Below, piece after piece: positions 16,042-25,096 of a stretch of 41,273 bases of DNA. This DNA comes from Chitinophaga pinensis (GTDB lineage Bacteria > Bacteroidota > Bacteroidia > UKL13-3). A program made the translations under genes and the position numbers. Every line of letters starts with the position of its first letter. Within the stretch, counting starts at the first letter, position 1. The stretch lies in NCBI GenBank assembly GCA_945898275.1, contig CAMDHZ010000025.1:1-41273 (forward strand), given 5' to 3'. Below the pieces are notes generated by a model, which saw nothing but the letters and a program-made list of their open reading frames with translations, searched no databases and had not been told where the DNA came from.

Positions 16042-18036
16042 ATGAGAAAACAACTACTTACTTTATTGGGGTTTCTTTTGGTTCAAACCGGAATAAATGC
16101 CCAAACCTTTACAGACAATTTTGACAACTATACTGCTGGTAATTGGCTTTGCACAAGCAACAATGCTTGGAAAACATGGGGCAATACTCCCGGTGGTGCA
16201 GACGATGTAAAAATCTCTAACACCAAAGCATACAGCGGCAGCAATAGTCTTTATTTCGGTTCTGTTTCGGGCGGTCCTTCTGATATTGTACTTCCGTTTG
16301 GTGGGCAATACAATACAGGTAATTTTGACTTGTCTTTTTACCTGTTTGTAGAAACTGGCAAGAAAGCTTACATCAATTTGCAAGAACAAACGTTGGTAGG
16401 TAAGGCATGGACCTTAGACCTAAACTTTGATTCTATTGGAAATGTGAGCTTGGTAAATACCCAAAGTGGAAGTTTATTTTTAGGCAAATACGAAGCCAAC
16501 AAATGGATTAAAGTTGGCTTACAAGTAAACTTAAACACCAATAGCTGGGAGTTTAAAATTGATGATAATTTAGTGGGCAGTTTTCAAAATAGTTACAGAC
16601 AAATTGCTTCTCTTAATTTTTATCCTGCTGCCAATAATGGCTTTTTTATTGATGATGTAAACTATACCTATACACCTTTTACCTTACCAAGTGTAAATGG
16701 AGCAGTAACCTTAATAGACAAGGTGGCGGGCAAATTAGCCGGTCAAAAAACCAGCCCCGTGATAGAAATCAGAAACCTTGGCACCACTGCCATTACCCAA
16801 GCCGAAATAGAAGTTACCTACAATGGCAACCAAAGCATTAAAACTACTACCAGTGGTTTAAACATTGCCAGCTTAGGCTTTTTTAGTATTCCATTAATAG
16901 GCGAATTAAGTTTGTTGGCGGGCAAAAAAGATGTTACCGCTACCCTTAAACAAGTAAATGGTAGTGCCGACCCAGTTACTACAGACAATACCAAAACCAT
17001 TAGCATTAACCCAGTGGTACCTGCCAAAGATAAAATGGTAGTGGTTGAAGAAGCTACAGGAACTTGGTGTTCTTGGTGCCCAAGAGGAGCTGTTTGGATG
17101 CACAATATGGAAGAACGATATAATGGTTATTTCTTGGGGGTTGCTGTACACAATAACGACCCAATGGAAAATGCCAATTATGATGTTGGCATTGGCACTA
17201 GAATTAGTGGCTATCCTAGTGCAATTGTAGACAGAGGAGTAGACATAGATCCAAGTGCCATGGAAGGAGATTTTTTAACTAGAATTTTGGTTGAACCAAA
17301 AGGGGTAATTAAAAATGGTGCCACTTATAATTCAAGTTCCAAAGAGTTAAAGGTTAGTTTGGTTACCAAGTTTAACGCTGCAGTTACCGGTAATTGGAAA
17401 CTGGCTTTTGTATTAATTGAAGACAGCGTAACGGGCACAGGAACAGGCTGGAGTCAAAATAACTCTTATGCAGGTGGTTCGCGCGGACCTATGGGCGGTT
17501 ATGAGAACCTGCCAAATCCAGTACCAGCGGCACAAATGGTTTACGACCATGTAGGTAGAATAATTTATCCTAACTTTAATGGACTATCCAATGCGTATAA
17601 GTCGGGCATTAATGCCAACGACACTTTTGTGCATAATTTCGCTATTACTTTAGAGGACACTTGGGATTTGGATCAACTTAAAATTGCAGGTATTTTAATT
17701 GACCCTACAGGTAAGATAGACAATGGGTCATTGAGTACGATAGAGGTGGCAATTGCCAATGGCTATGTGAATGGCACATTGGTGGCCTCCTTAAATGAAA
17801 AGGGTTTATCAAAAGACAGAGTACTGTTGTATCCTAACCCAAGTAAAGACTTGGTAAATATAGTTTTGGCTGAACCAAGCAAGGTTGAAATCATGAGTTT
17901 AGATGGTAAAATTATATTTGAGCAAGCAGCAGAAGGAACACTAAGCATTTCTACTGAACATTGGACCAAAGGCATGTATTTGGTTAAGGTTCAAAGTAAG
18001 CACGGAGAACAAATTTTAAAGCTTTTAACCCAATAA
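16042..18036 (+). CDS. Omp28-related T9SS surface protein with thioredoxin-like CxxC domain
   Basis: This 664-residue exported protein has a signal peptide (1-21, ending GINAQ), a jelly-roll or lectin-like N-terminal domain (about 22-210), a linker with an Ig-like domain (about 215-325), an Omp28/thioredoxin-like domain (about 330-580) with EEATGTWCSWCPRG (Cys343 and Cys346, CxxC), and a T9SS C-terminal domain (about 590-664, LLYPNPSKD). The likely setting is the outer surface. An exact GGTTCAAACC (16080-16089) lies in the signal-peptide region, reading Val-Gln-Thr. A strong terminator hairpin follows. Substrate or ligand is unknown. Confidence 0.85.
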   Translation: MRKQLLTLLGFLLVQTGINAQTFTDNFDNYTAGNWLCTSNNAWKTWGNTPGGADDVKISNTKAYSGSNSLYFGSVSGGPSDIVLPFGGQYNTGNFDLSFYLFVETGKKAYINLQEQTLVGKAWTLDLNFDSIGNVSLVNTQSGSLFLGKYEANKWIKVGLQVNLNTNSWEFKIDDNLVGSFQNSYRQIASLNFYPAANNGFFIDDVNYTYTPFTLPSVNGAVTLIDKVAGKLAGQKTSPVIEIRNLGTTAITQAEIEVTYNGNQSIKTTTSGLNIASLGFFSIPLIGELSLLAGKKDVTATLKQVNGSADPVTTDNTKTISINPVVPAKDKMVVVEEATGTWCSWCPRGAVWMHNMEERYNGYFLGVAVHNNDPMENANYDVGIGTRISGYPSAIVDRGVDIDPSAMEGDFLTRILVEPKGVIKNGATYNSSSKELKVSLVTKFNAAVTGNWKLAFVLIEDSVTGTGTGWSQNNSYAGGSRGPMGGYENLPNPVPAAQMVYDHVGRIIYPNFNGLSNAYKSGINANDTFVHNFAITLEDTWDLDQLKIAGILIDPTGKIDNGSLSTIEVAIANGYVNGTLVASLNEKGLSKDRVLLYPNPSKDLVNIVLAEPSKVEIMSLDGKIIFEQAAEGTLSISTEHWTKGMYLVKVQSKHGEQILKLLTQ

Positions 18037-18052
18037 TTTTGGCTTATAACCA

Positions 18053-18088
18053 AAGAAGGGGGCGGCCTTCGGCCGCCCCCTTCTTGTT
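18053..18088. terminator. GC-rich bidirectional terminator hairpin
   Basis: Stem 18053-18067 pairs perfectly over 15 bp with 18071-18085 around a TTC loop. The core is GGGGGCGGCC/GGCCGCCCCC. It sits between the convergent Omp28-like and DUF2911 genes. The T-run after it is weak. Confidence 0.8.
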
Positions 18089-18109
18089 GTATCAAACTCA
18101 AATCTCCAA

Positions 18110-18991
18110 TTATTTCTTCTTCTTAACTGGAGCTGGTTTATAATCTGGCAAAGCTTTAATCTCTGCTTGCAATTTCTCGTTGTTTCTTACATAAGCATCA
18201 TCGCCGCCTTCTTTGGCTAACTCCATGCTCTTGTTAGAACTTTCCATAGCAGCATTATAATCTTTTAAACCTTTTTGAATTTTGGCCTTTAACAACCATA
18301 CCCAATAAGCACTTGGATTAGCTTCGATGCTTTTGTTTACCCAAGCTAATGCTTGTGTTAGGTCTTTGTTGTTCTCATAATAATAATTTGCTGCACCAAA
18401 ATACGGACGAGTGTCTTTGGCCATTACTTCAGTAATTTGCTTGCTTAAGCGTTGGTCATAAAAACTAACCACATTTAAACGTACGGCAGTATTTTCCCAC
18501 TTCAACATAATGTCTACCTTTTCGTTGCGCATGTTCGCAAAATCAATGGTAAAGGTTTCTACATAATCGTTTAACTTTTCAGTTTTTACTGTAAAACGAG
18601 CGGCATCATTCTCTTTCTTGTAAGCATCTTCACTATTAACATTTACGTCTTTAGATAAAATTACGATCCATTCGTTTTCGCCAGGATAACTTAACAAACC
18701 ATATTTACCAGCTTTAACCTCTGTTCCGTTGATTGTTACATCTTCTCCAAGGGTGATTACTGTGGCACTGTTTGCACCTGTTCTCCAAAACTTACCAAAA
18801 GGCACTACATCTCCAAAAACCTTACGCCCACGTGCGCTTGGACGAGAATAGTTAAGCTCGATTTTTGAAGTGGCAAAATTTTGTGAAACGGTAGTAGTTG
18901 GACTAGGTTGAGGAAATGGGATGCTTTGGGCATCTACTTGGCTGAAGCATAATAATGCCGAAGCAAAAGCGATTGCTAGTTGTTTTTTCAT
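18110..18991 (-). CDS. DUF2911 periplasmic protein with C-terminal TPR-like helices
   Basis: This 293-residue protein has a signal peptide (1-21, ending SQVDAQ). The DUF2911 core includes IELNYSRPSARGRKVFG (45-61), VPFGKFWRTGANSAT and GKYGLLSYPGENEW. From about 195 the protein turns helical with TPR-like spacing (AANYYYENNKDLTQALAWV, ANPSAYWVWLLKAKIQKG) and ends in the basic tail KPAPVKKKK. DUF2911 is widespread in Bacteroidota; its function is unknown. The gene is convergent with the Omp28-like gene and divergent from the carbonic-anhydrase-like gene, 70 bp apart. Confidence 0.9.
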   Translation of the reverse strand: MKKQLAIAFASALLCFSQVDAQSIPFPQPSPTTTVSQNFATSKIELNYSRPSARGRKVFGDVVPFGKFWRTGANSATVITLGEDVTINGTEVKAGKYGLLSYPGENEWIVILSKDVNVNSEDAYKKENDAARFTVKTEKLNDYVETFTIDFANMRNEKVDIMLKWENTAVRLNVVSFYDQRLSKQITEVMAKDTRPYFGAANYYYENNKDLTQALAWVNKSIEANPSAYWVWLLKAKIQKGLKDYNAAMESSNKSMELAKEGGDDAYVRNNEKLQAEIKALPDYKPAPVKKKK

Positions 18992-19061
18992 GTTTTTTTA
19001 ATTTGTATGCAATTTAATTTTCTAACCTTAAAAAAGAAGTTTTAGTTTTAATATTGACCCA

Positions 19062-19607
19062 ATGAATTCTGATTACCCTTATATGAAAGCACTTAAAGAA
19101 GTGTTGAACACGCCTATAAAGAAAGGAAATGAAGTTTGGATTGCCGATACAGCTAGGGCATTTGGCAAAGTTACCTTGGGCGACAATTGCTCCATTTGGT
19201 TTGGGGCTGTGCTGCGTGGCGATGCAGATGAAATTAATATTGGCTACAGAACCAATATCCAAGAAAATTCGGTGATTCATGTAGACCCCGGCTTTCCAGT
19301 AAACATTGGGCACGATTGCATCATTGGCCATGGCGCAATTGTACATGGTGCAACCTTAGGCAATCATGTGCTGGTAGGTATGCATGCAACTGTTTTAAAT
19401 GGTGCAAAAATTGGCAACAATTGCATCATTGGCGCAGGTGCCTTGGTTACGGAAAGAATGGAAATTCCGGATAATTCACTTGTGGTTGGCTCGCCAGCCA
19501 GAATTACCAAACAACTCACAGAAAACCATGTTGAAAAAATCAAAAAGAATGCTGATGTGTATGTAGAATTAGCAAAAACCTATTTGGCTTTTTATCCCAA
19601 TAAATAA
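19062..19607 (+). CDS. Gamma-carbonic anhydrase family protein (left-handed beta-helix)
   Basis: A 181-residue hexapeptide-repeat protein of the YrdA/PaaY/gamma-CA group. Repeats such as VTLGDNCSIWFGAVLRGD and IGNNCIIGAGALV build a left-handed beta-helix, normally trimeric. The three metal ligands are present: His73 (SVIHVD), His90 (IGHGAI) and His95 (VHG). A C-terminal helix (about 150-181) packs on the prism. The active-site geometry fits a metalloenzyme, but many relatives have no proven carbonic anhydrase activity. The start chosen gives a short N-terminal extension (MNSDYPYMKALKE); Met8 is an alternative. Confidence 0.9.
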   Translation: MNSDYPYMKALKEVLNTPIKKGNEVWIADTARAFGKVTLGDNCSIWFGAVLRGDADEINIGYRTNIQENSVIHVDPGFPVNIGHDCIIGHGAIVHGATLGNHVLVGMHATVLNGAKIGNNCIIGAGALVTERMEIPDNSLVVGSPARITKQLTENHVEKIKKNADVYVELAKTYLAFYPNK

Positions 19608-19730
19608 TGAGACTGGTGGCATAAGAAGTTACCAAGAAGAAAAAATAATTGTACTTTCGAAGTGGAATAGACAAGTTGTATGTACTATTACAATAAGCCC
19701 AAAATCCAAAAATCATTGAAATAGTAAAAA

Positions 19731-20891
19731 ATGAATCAAGAGGAAATATTACAACTCATTAGTCAGGGAGAAACGAGTAGTGTTCAATTTAAACTAAATG
19801 TGAGCAACGAACAAAGTATTTCTCAAGAAATGATAGCTTTTGCCAATACCAAAGGAGGAACAATTCTAATTGGGGTAGATGATAAAACTTGGGACATTAT
19901 TGGATTAACAGATGAAGACATCAGAAGACTTTCAAACTTATTGGTAAACGCAGCAAATGAACACACTAAGCCACCTTTGTTTATAGAAACTCAAACCATT
20001 ATTATCCATAGCAAGAAAATAATAGTGGTTACAGTTTCAGAAGGATTTGATAAACCTTACAAAGATAAAGATGGAACTATCTTCATGAAAAATGGAGCCA
20101 ACAAAAGAAAGGTAGTTAATAATGAAGAAATCTTAAGGTTACTTACTAAAGGTAAAAATCTTTTTGCAGATGAATTACCTGTTAATCAGGCCTCACTTGA
20201 GGATATCAACAAGGATAAATTTGAGTCATTTTTCCTTCGAGAATTTAAGTTGGAATATGAAAAGCTTGGCTTAAGCTATGAAGAAGCATTAAGTGCAAAA
20301 AGAGTTTTAAAAGACAATCACATTACACTAGGTGGTTATCTTTTTTTTGGCAAAAATCCACAATTCTTAAAACCAGCTTTGTGCATTAAGTGTGTTGCTT
20401 TTTATGGTAATAACATTGGAGGCTCTGAATACAGAGATAGTAAAGATATTACGGGTAGAATTCCAGATTTATTTGAAGAAGGAATGGCGTTTTTTAAAAG
20501 AAATTTACTTCACACACAACAAGGTCAAAACTTCAACTCTCAAGGCATTTTAGAAATTTCTGAAATAGCGCTTCAAGAAATTTTAGAAAACGCACTTATC
20601 CATAGAGATTATATTAAAAATGCTCCCATTCGTTTGCTTATATTCGACGATAGGGTAGAAATCATAAGTCCTGGTAGTTTACCCAACAGCCTTACTGTGC
20701 AAGAACTTCCTTATGGAAACCCAGTGGTGCGCAACAACTTAATGGTTAGTTTTGCAATGCACTCTTTACCTTATCGAGGCCTTGGTTCAGGCCTTAAAAG
20801 AGCCTTTCAACTTCAACCAAATATTCAATTAATTAACGATTCTGAAGGAGAACAATTCATAGTAATTATTCCAAGACCAGAAAAAAAATAA
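19731..20891 (+). CDS. AlbA_2/Schlafen-type domain plus HATPase_c_4 putative transcriptional regulator
   Basis: This 386-residue protein has an AlbA_2 (Schlafen-like, divergent AAA_4) domain at about 8-125, with ETSSVQFKLN and MIAFANTKGGTILIGVDD, and a C-terminal GHKL-type ATP-binding domain (HATPase_c_4) at about 275-385, with the N-box-like ALQEILENALIHRDY and PGSLPN. The combination is common in proteins annotated as RecG-like or transcriptional regulators; a DNA- or RNA-linked ATPase role is likely but unproven. It is a single gene in 120-bp and 34-bp spacers, with a TACTTTCG -7-like element upstream. Such genes are often accessory. Confidence 0.85.
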   Translation: MNQEEILQLISQGETSSVQFKLNVSNEQSISQEMIAFANTKGGTILIGVDDKTWDIIGLTDEDIRRLSNLLVNAANEHTKPPLFIETQTIIIHSKKIIVVTVSEGFDKPYKDKDGTIFMKNGANKRKVVNNEEILRLLTKGKNLFADELPVNQASLEDINKDKFESFFLREFKLEYEKLGLSYEEALSAKRVLKDNHITLGGYLFFGKNPQFLKPALCIKCVAFYGNNIGGSEYRDSKDITGRIPDLFEEGMAFFKRNLLHTQQGQNFNSQGILEISEIALQEILENALIHRDYIKNAPIRLLIFDDRVEIISPGSLPNSLTVQELPYGNPVVRNNLMVSFAMHSLPYRGLGSGLKRAFQLQPNIQLINDSEGEQFIVIIPRPEKK

Positions 20892-20925
20892 ATCTATATT
20901 TTCACCTTGACCCAAATTTACACAA

Positions 20926-22779
20926 ATGTTAAATAAAAGTATTATTTCAATAGCACTTGTACTTGTAACAAGTTTCTGCGCCTTTTCACAAAAATCCGAA
21001 ATCAAAAGAATTGACCCTCAATTTTGGTGGCACAACCTAGAAACAAGAGAACTTCAACTCATGGTTTACGGACTTAACACCGCCAAATTTGAGGTGAAAG
21101 TGAAAACCCCAGGTGTTAGCCTAACGGAGGTGCAAAAACTTGAAAACCCTAATTATTTATTGGTTTATTTAAACTTAGAAGAATACCATGGTAATCAATT
21201 GCTACTCGACTTTACAGCGGATGGCAAAACCAAAACCATCACCTATAAACTAGAAACCCTTAAAAAAGAAACCCATCAAATAGAACCATCAGATTTGGTT
21301 TATTTGGTGTTTCCAGATAGGTTTAGCAATGGCGACCCTAAAAACGACGCTATCAAAACCATGCGCGAACCTAATTGCTACAGAGATTCTTTAGGCGGCC
21401 GTCATGGTGGAGACTTACAAGGGATTATCAACAAATTAGACTACATGCAAGACCTTGGGGTATCATGCGTTTGGGTCAACCCAACCTTGGTAAACGACCA
21501 ACCTGCATACAGTTACCATGGCTATGCGCTTACCGACCATTACCTTACCGACCCGCGCTTGGGTAGCAATGAAACATATCAAAAACTTGGCTATGAATTA
21601 CATAAAAGAAGCATGAAATTGATGATGGACCTTGTGCCCAACCACATTGGTTCAAAGCATTGGATGATGTTGGATATGCCTGATAAATCTTTTGTGAACC
21701 AATGGCCAGAATTTACCAGAACCAACTACAGAGCCACCATCCACATGGACCCATATGCCAGCGAATATGATAAAAAACGCATGGTAGATGGTTGGTTCGA
21801 CACGCAAATGCCTGATGTGAATGAGCGCACACCTTGGGTGGCAACTTACCTTATCCAAAGTTATTTATGGTGGATTAATTATGCCAGCATCGACGCATTT
21901 AGAATAGATACCTATAGCTACAATGACTATGAGTTTATGGATAAATGCATGGCTTACATACACAGAGAATACCCAGAATTTTATGCTACAGGCGAAATAT
22001 GGGAACAAGCCGGCGTAATGAATATGGCCTATTTTACCAGAAACAATGGGTACAAAAAATCACCTGCTTCCAGCCATTTAACAAGTGCAAAAGACTTTCA
22101 TTTATTTTGGTCTATTATGGACGGTTTGAACCAAAAACCAGAATGGGACAAAGGATTAGCTAAAATATATTATACCCTATGCCATGATGGTTTATATGAA
22201 AATGCTAACCTAAATTTAACCTTTGTAGATAACCATGACATCAACCGCTTTTATACAGAGGTAAAAGGAGACTTTGCCAAATGGAAAATGGGTATTGGGT
22301 TAATTATGACTTTACGCGGTGTGCCTAGTATCTATTATGGCACTGAGATTTTGCTAACCAACCCAATCCCAAGAACCAATGACGGGCAGATAAGACAAGA
22401 TTTCCCAGGTGGTTGGCCAAGCGATACTGTCAATAAGTTTACTGCTGCAGGTAGAACCGAACAAGAAAACCTAGCTTTCAATTATATTAAGAAGTTGGCC
22501 CGTTTAAGAAAAGACAATGATGCTTTTAACCAAGGAAAACTAATGCAATTTACGCCAGAAGGCAGCACTTATGTATTTTTTAGATACACCAATGACGAGT
22601 GTTTTATGGTGGCTGTAAACAGAGGCAATGAAAAAGTTAAACTAGATACAAAACGCATGCAAGAGCGTATGATTAAATTTACCAATGGATTTGACCATGT
22701 TAGCGAAACTAAGATAAACAGTTTGCAAAGCATTGAACTAGAGCCCAACAGCATTCGCATCATAGAATTGATGAAGTGA
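20926..22779 (+). CDS. Periplasmic GH13 alpha-amylase / neopullulanase-type enzyme
   Basis: A secreted alpha-glucan hydrolase of the cyclomaltodextrinase/neopullulanase type (SusA-like). The 617 residues have a signal peptide (1-21), an N-terminal beta-sandwich (about 25-120) and a TIM barrel. The conserved regions are visible: DLVPNHIG, the nucleophile Asp328 in AFRIDTY, the acid/base Glu357 in TGEIW and Asp438 in VDNHD, with a C-terminal beta domain after about 530. HGGDLQGI is the family signature near 160. No susC/susD partners are adjacent, so it may serve storage-glucan or maltodextrin recycling. One exact GGTTTGAACC lies at 22123. It is followed by the MATE gene on the same strand. Confidence 0.93.
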   Translation: MLNKSIISIALVLVTSFCAFSQKSEIKRIDPQFWWHNLETRELQLMVYGLNTAKFEVKVKTPGVSLTEVQKLENPNYLLVYLNLEEYHGNQLLLDFTADGKTKTITYKLETLKKETHQIEPSDLVYLVFPDRFSNGDPKNDAIKTMREPNCYRDSLGGRHGGDLQGIINKLDYMQDLGVSCVWVNPTLVNDQPAYSYHGYALTDHYLTDPRLGSNETYQKLGYELHKRSMKLMMDLVPNHIGSKHWMMLDMPDKSFVNQWPEFTRTNYRATIHMDPYASEYDKKRMVDGWFDTQMPDVNERTPWVATYLIQSYLWWINYASIDAFRIDTYSYNDYEFMDKCMAYIHREYPEFYATGEIWEQAGVMNMAYFTRNNGYKKSPASSHLTSAKDFHLFWSIMDGLNQKPEWDKGLAKIYYTLCHDGLYENANLNLTFVDNHDINRFYTEVKGDFAKWKMGIGLIMTLRGVPSIYYGTEILLTNPIPRTNDGQIRQDFPGGWPSDTVNKFTAAGRTEQENLAFNYIKKLARLRKDNDAFNQGKLMQFTPEGSTYVFFRYTNDECFMVAVNRGNEKVKLDTKRMQERMIKFTNGFDHVSETKINSLQSIELEPNSIRIIELMK

Positions 22780-22810
22780 TAACCTATCTTCGCTGGCCAT
22801 TTTAAAAGCC

Positions 22811-24175
22811 TTGCAAAGAATTTTCAATACGTACAAAAGGTATTTCAAAGAAATTACAATCCTCAGTTATCCCATCATTATTGGCCAATTAGGCATAGTT
22901 TTGATGGGTGTTGCAGACATTATGATGATTGGCAAATTGGACGCTGTAAACCTTGCAGCTGCTTCCTTGGCCAATTCTGTTTATTTCCTCATCTGCATTT
23001 TAGGCATTGGAACACTCTCTGCAATATCTCCGCTAGTTGCAAAAGCAAGAGGCGCCGGCCATCCCAATCAATGCGCAATTTTGTTTAGGCAAGGAATTTG
23101 GGCCTCGTTGATTTTAACCCTTTTTATTGGCCTAATTTTGTATGTGCTTACCGAGAATTTGCATTGGTTCAGACAAACAGAAAGAGTTACTTTACTAACC
23201 AAAAAGTACCTTCATTTGTTAAATATTGGTACACTTCCCCTTCTATTATTTACCGCCATAAAGCAATACAGCGACGGATTAGCTTATACTAAACCATCAG
23301 CCATTATTACCATAATTGCCTTAGCGTTAAATGTATTCCTTAATTGGGTGTTTATTTTTGGCAAGTTTGGGTTTGACCCAATGGGCTTGTTTGGAGCAGG
23401 ATTGGCTACAAGTTTGGCAAGGTATTTTATGGCAACAGCGCTATTTGTTTATGTTAGGTTTCATGCAAGGTATAAACCCTATTTGCATTTGAAACAGCAT
23501 GAAGATGACAAACACTATTTCATTCAAATTTTTAAAGTTGGTCTTCCTTCAGGATTTCAATATTTCTTTGAGGTTGCAGCATTTGCTTTTGCCGCAATCA
23601 TGATTGGGTGGATTAGCGAATTTGCTATGGCTGCGCATCAAATTGCCATTAACATTGCCTCTGTAACCTATATGATTGCAACTGGTATTTCGGCAGGCGG
23701 ATCTATTGCGGTTGGAGAAGCTTATGGCAGAAAAAACAAACATGATATCATAATGGCTGGCAGGGCTGCACTAATTTTAGGAACACTATTTATGGGATGT
23801 TGTGCAATTCTATTTGCCTTGCTTGCTCCCTTTATAGTTGGACTATATATTCAGGATGAAATTGTTTCTCCCATGGCCATTAGATTGTTATGGATTGCTG
23901 CTATTTTTCAATTGAGTGATGGCATTCAGTGTGTTGGACTTGGTGTGTTGCGTGGCATTCAAGACACCAAAATGCCAACAGCAATAACCATTGTAGCATA
24001 TTGGGTTATTGGCATTCCTATTGGTTGGTACCTTGGCTTTCATACCAGTTGGAGTTTGTATGGCATTTGGGGAGCATTACTTATCGGACTCACATTTTCA
24101 GCCATAGCATTAAGCAGAAGGTTTATTATTAAAAGTAGAAACCTTGATTTGCAGTATCATTCACCTTTAAATTAA
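22811..24175 (+). CDS. MATE-family multidrug/Na+ efflux transporter
   Basis: This 454-residue integral membrane protein has about 12 helices in two homologous halves, of the NorM/DinF superfamily. The N-terminus RYFKEITILSYPIIIGQLGI and GVADIMMIGKLD are classic MATE motifs, with the second-half counterpart VGLPSGFQYFFEVAAFAFA. It probably exports cationic compounds in exchange for Na+ or H+. The only start compatible with a full first helix is a TTG at 22811; no in-frame ATG precedes helix 1. A TATCTTCG -7-like element lies just upstream, so it may be transcribed separately from the amylase gene. Confidence 0.93.
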   Translation: MQRIFNTYKRYFKEITILSYPIIIGQLGIVLMGVADIMMIGKLDAVNLAAASLANSVYFLICILGIGTLSAISPLVAKARGAGHPNQCAILFRQGIWASLILTLFIGLILYVLTENLHWFRQTERVTLLTKKYLHLLNIGTLPLLLFTAIKQYSDGLAYTKPSAIITIIALALNVFLNWVFIFGKFGFDPMGLFGAGLATSLARYFMATALFVYVRFHARYKPYLHLKQHEDDKHYFIQIFKVGLPSGFQYFFEVAAFAFAAIMIGWISEFAMAAHQIAINIASVTYMIATGISAGGSIAVGEAYGRKNKHDIIMAGRAALILGTLFMGCCAILFALLAPFIVGLYIQDEIVSPMAIRLLWIAAIFQLSDGIQCVGLGVLRGIQDTKMPTAITIVAYWVIGIPIGWYLGFHTSWSLYGIWGALLIGLTFSAIALSRRFIIKSRNLDLQYHSPLN

Positions 24176-24180
24176 GTATT

Positions 24181-24190
24181 GGTTTGAACC
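24181..24190 (-). repeat. Dispersed 10-mer GGTTCAAACC at a gene junction
   Basis: The plus strand reads GGTTTGAACC, 5 bp after the MATE stop. The TTG inside it is the only start that gives the EamA gene its full first helix. Confidence 0.8.
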
Positions 24191-25068
24191 AAAGATTAAA
24201 AGTACACTTAGCTTTGTTTATGGTATCCCTGCTCTACGCGGCTACCTTCTCCATTGCAAAAATTGCCATGCCAGCTTATATAAAACCAAATGCATTTATT
24301 TTAATGCGTGTTGGTGTGGCTGCAATTTGCATTTTTATTTTCCATAGAATGTATGTAAAAGGCGCCATAACAGATAAAAAGGACTTCCTTCCTTTAGCCG
24401 TGTCTGCTGTTTTTGGTGTGGCAGCTAACATGTTGTTGTTCTTTAAAGGCCTAGCCATAACCAGTCCAATTAATGCTTCTGTGTTAATGCTGTTTACCCC
24501 AATTTTTGTAATTGTTTTTGCCTTTTTTATGTTAGGCGAAAAAATGGGGCTCAAAAAAATAGCAGGAATTTTAATTGCTGCCCTTGGCGCGCTGTTCTTG
24601 GTAGGCGGCACAAAACTTTCTTTTAACCAACAAACCGTTTGGGGAGATATTTATGTAACGATGAATGCCATTATTTATGCCTTTTACTTGGTGTATGCCA
24701 AAAGGCTAATGGTAAAATATCATCCACTAACGGTTACTTTATATGCTTTTTTTATTGGCTTCTTTTTGGTTTTACCTTTTGGTTTGAACCAATTTACTGA
24801 AATAAACTTTTCTGAACTCCCTTCCATTATTTGGTGGAGCATTGCTTTTGTAACCATTGGTTCAACCTTCTTAACTTATGTACTAAATGCCTATGCACTT
24901 AAACATGCAAGTTCCTCTTTGGTTGGAACTTACATTTATTTGCAACCAGTTCTTGCAGCTTTGATTGCAGTAACATTTGGGAAAGACCATCTCACTTTAG
25001 AAAAATTCATCAGCATGGTAGTTGTATTTGTAGGAGTTTATTTGGCGTCCTTTAAAAAACAAGCATAA
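24184..25068 (+). CDS. EamA/DMT-superfamily transporter
   Basis: A drug/metabolite-type transporter of 294 residues with ten helices in two EamA repeats (about 8-140 and 150-290). Motifs include MPAYIKPNAFILMRVG and LKHASSSLVGTYIYLQPV, typical of the family. The substrate is unknown. The start is uncertain: TTG at 24184 lies inside an exact GGTTTGAACC copy, and the first ATG (24220) would cut into helix 1. A second exact copy lies inside the gene at 24781, reading Gly-Leu-Asn. It begins 8 bp after the MATE stop, so co-transcription is likely. Confidence 0.88.
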   Translation: MNQRLKVHLALFMVSLLYAATFSIAKIAMPAYIKPNAFILMRVGVAAICIFIFHRMYVKGAITDKKDFLPLAVSAVFGVAANMLLFFKGLAITSPINASVLMLFTPIFVIVFAFFMLGEKMGLKKIAGILIAALGALFLVGGTKLSFNQQTVWGDIYVTMNAIIYAFYLVYAKRLMVKYHPLTVTLYAFFIGFFLVLPFGLNQFTEINFSELPSIIWWSIAFVTIGSTFLTYVLNAYALKHASSSLVGTYIYLQPVLAALIAVTFGKDHLTLEKFISMVVVFVGVYLASFKKQA

Positions 25069-25096
25069 TACTTACCTTCGTAGCTTATTTATATAT

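Noticed and set aside
16818-17151. Minus-strand open frames across the Omp28-like gene
   Set aside because: They are shadows of a gene with clear signal peptide, CxxC and T9SS domain on the plus strand.
20926-22779. Amylase as part of a starch-utilisation (sus) locus
   Set aside because: No SusC/SusD-like genes or sus regulator flank it; neighbours are an AlbA-type protein and a MATE transporter.
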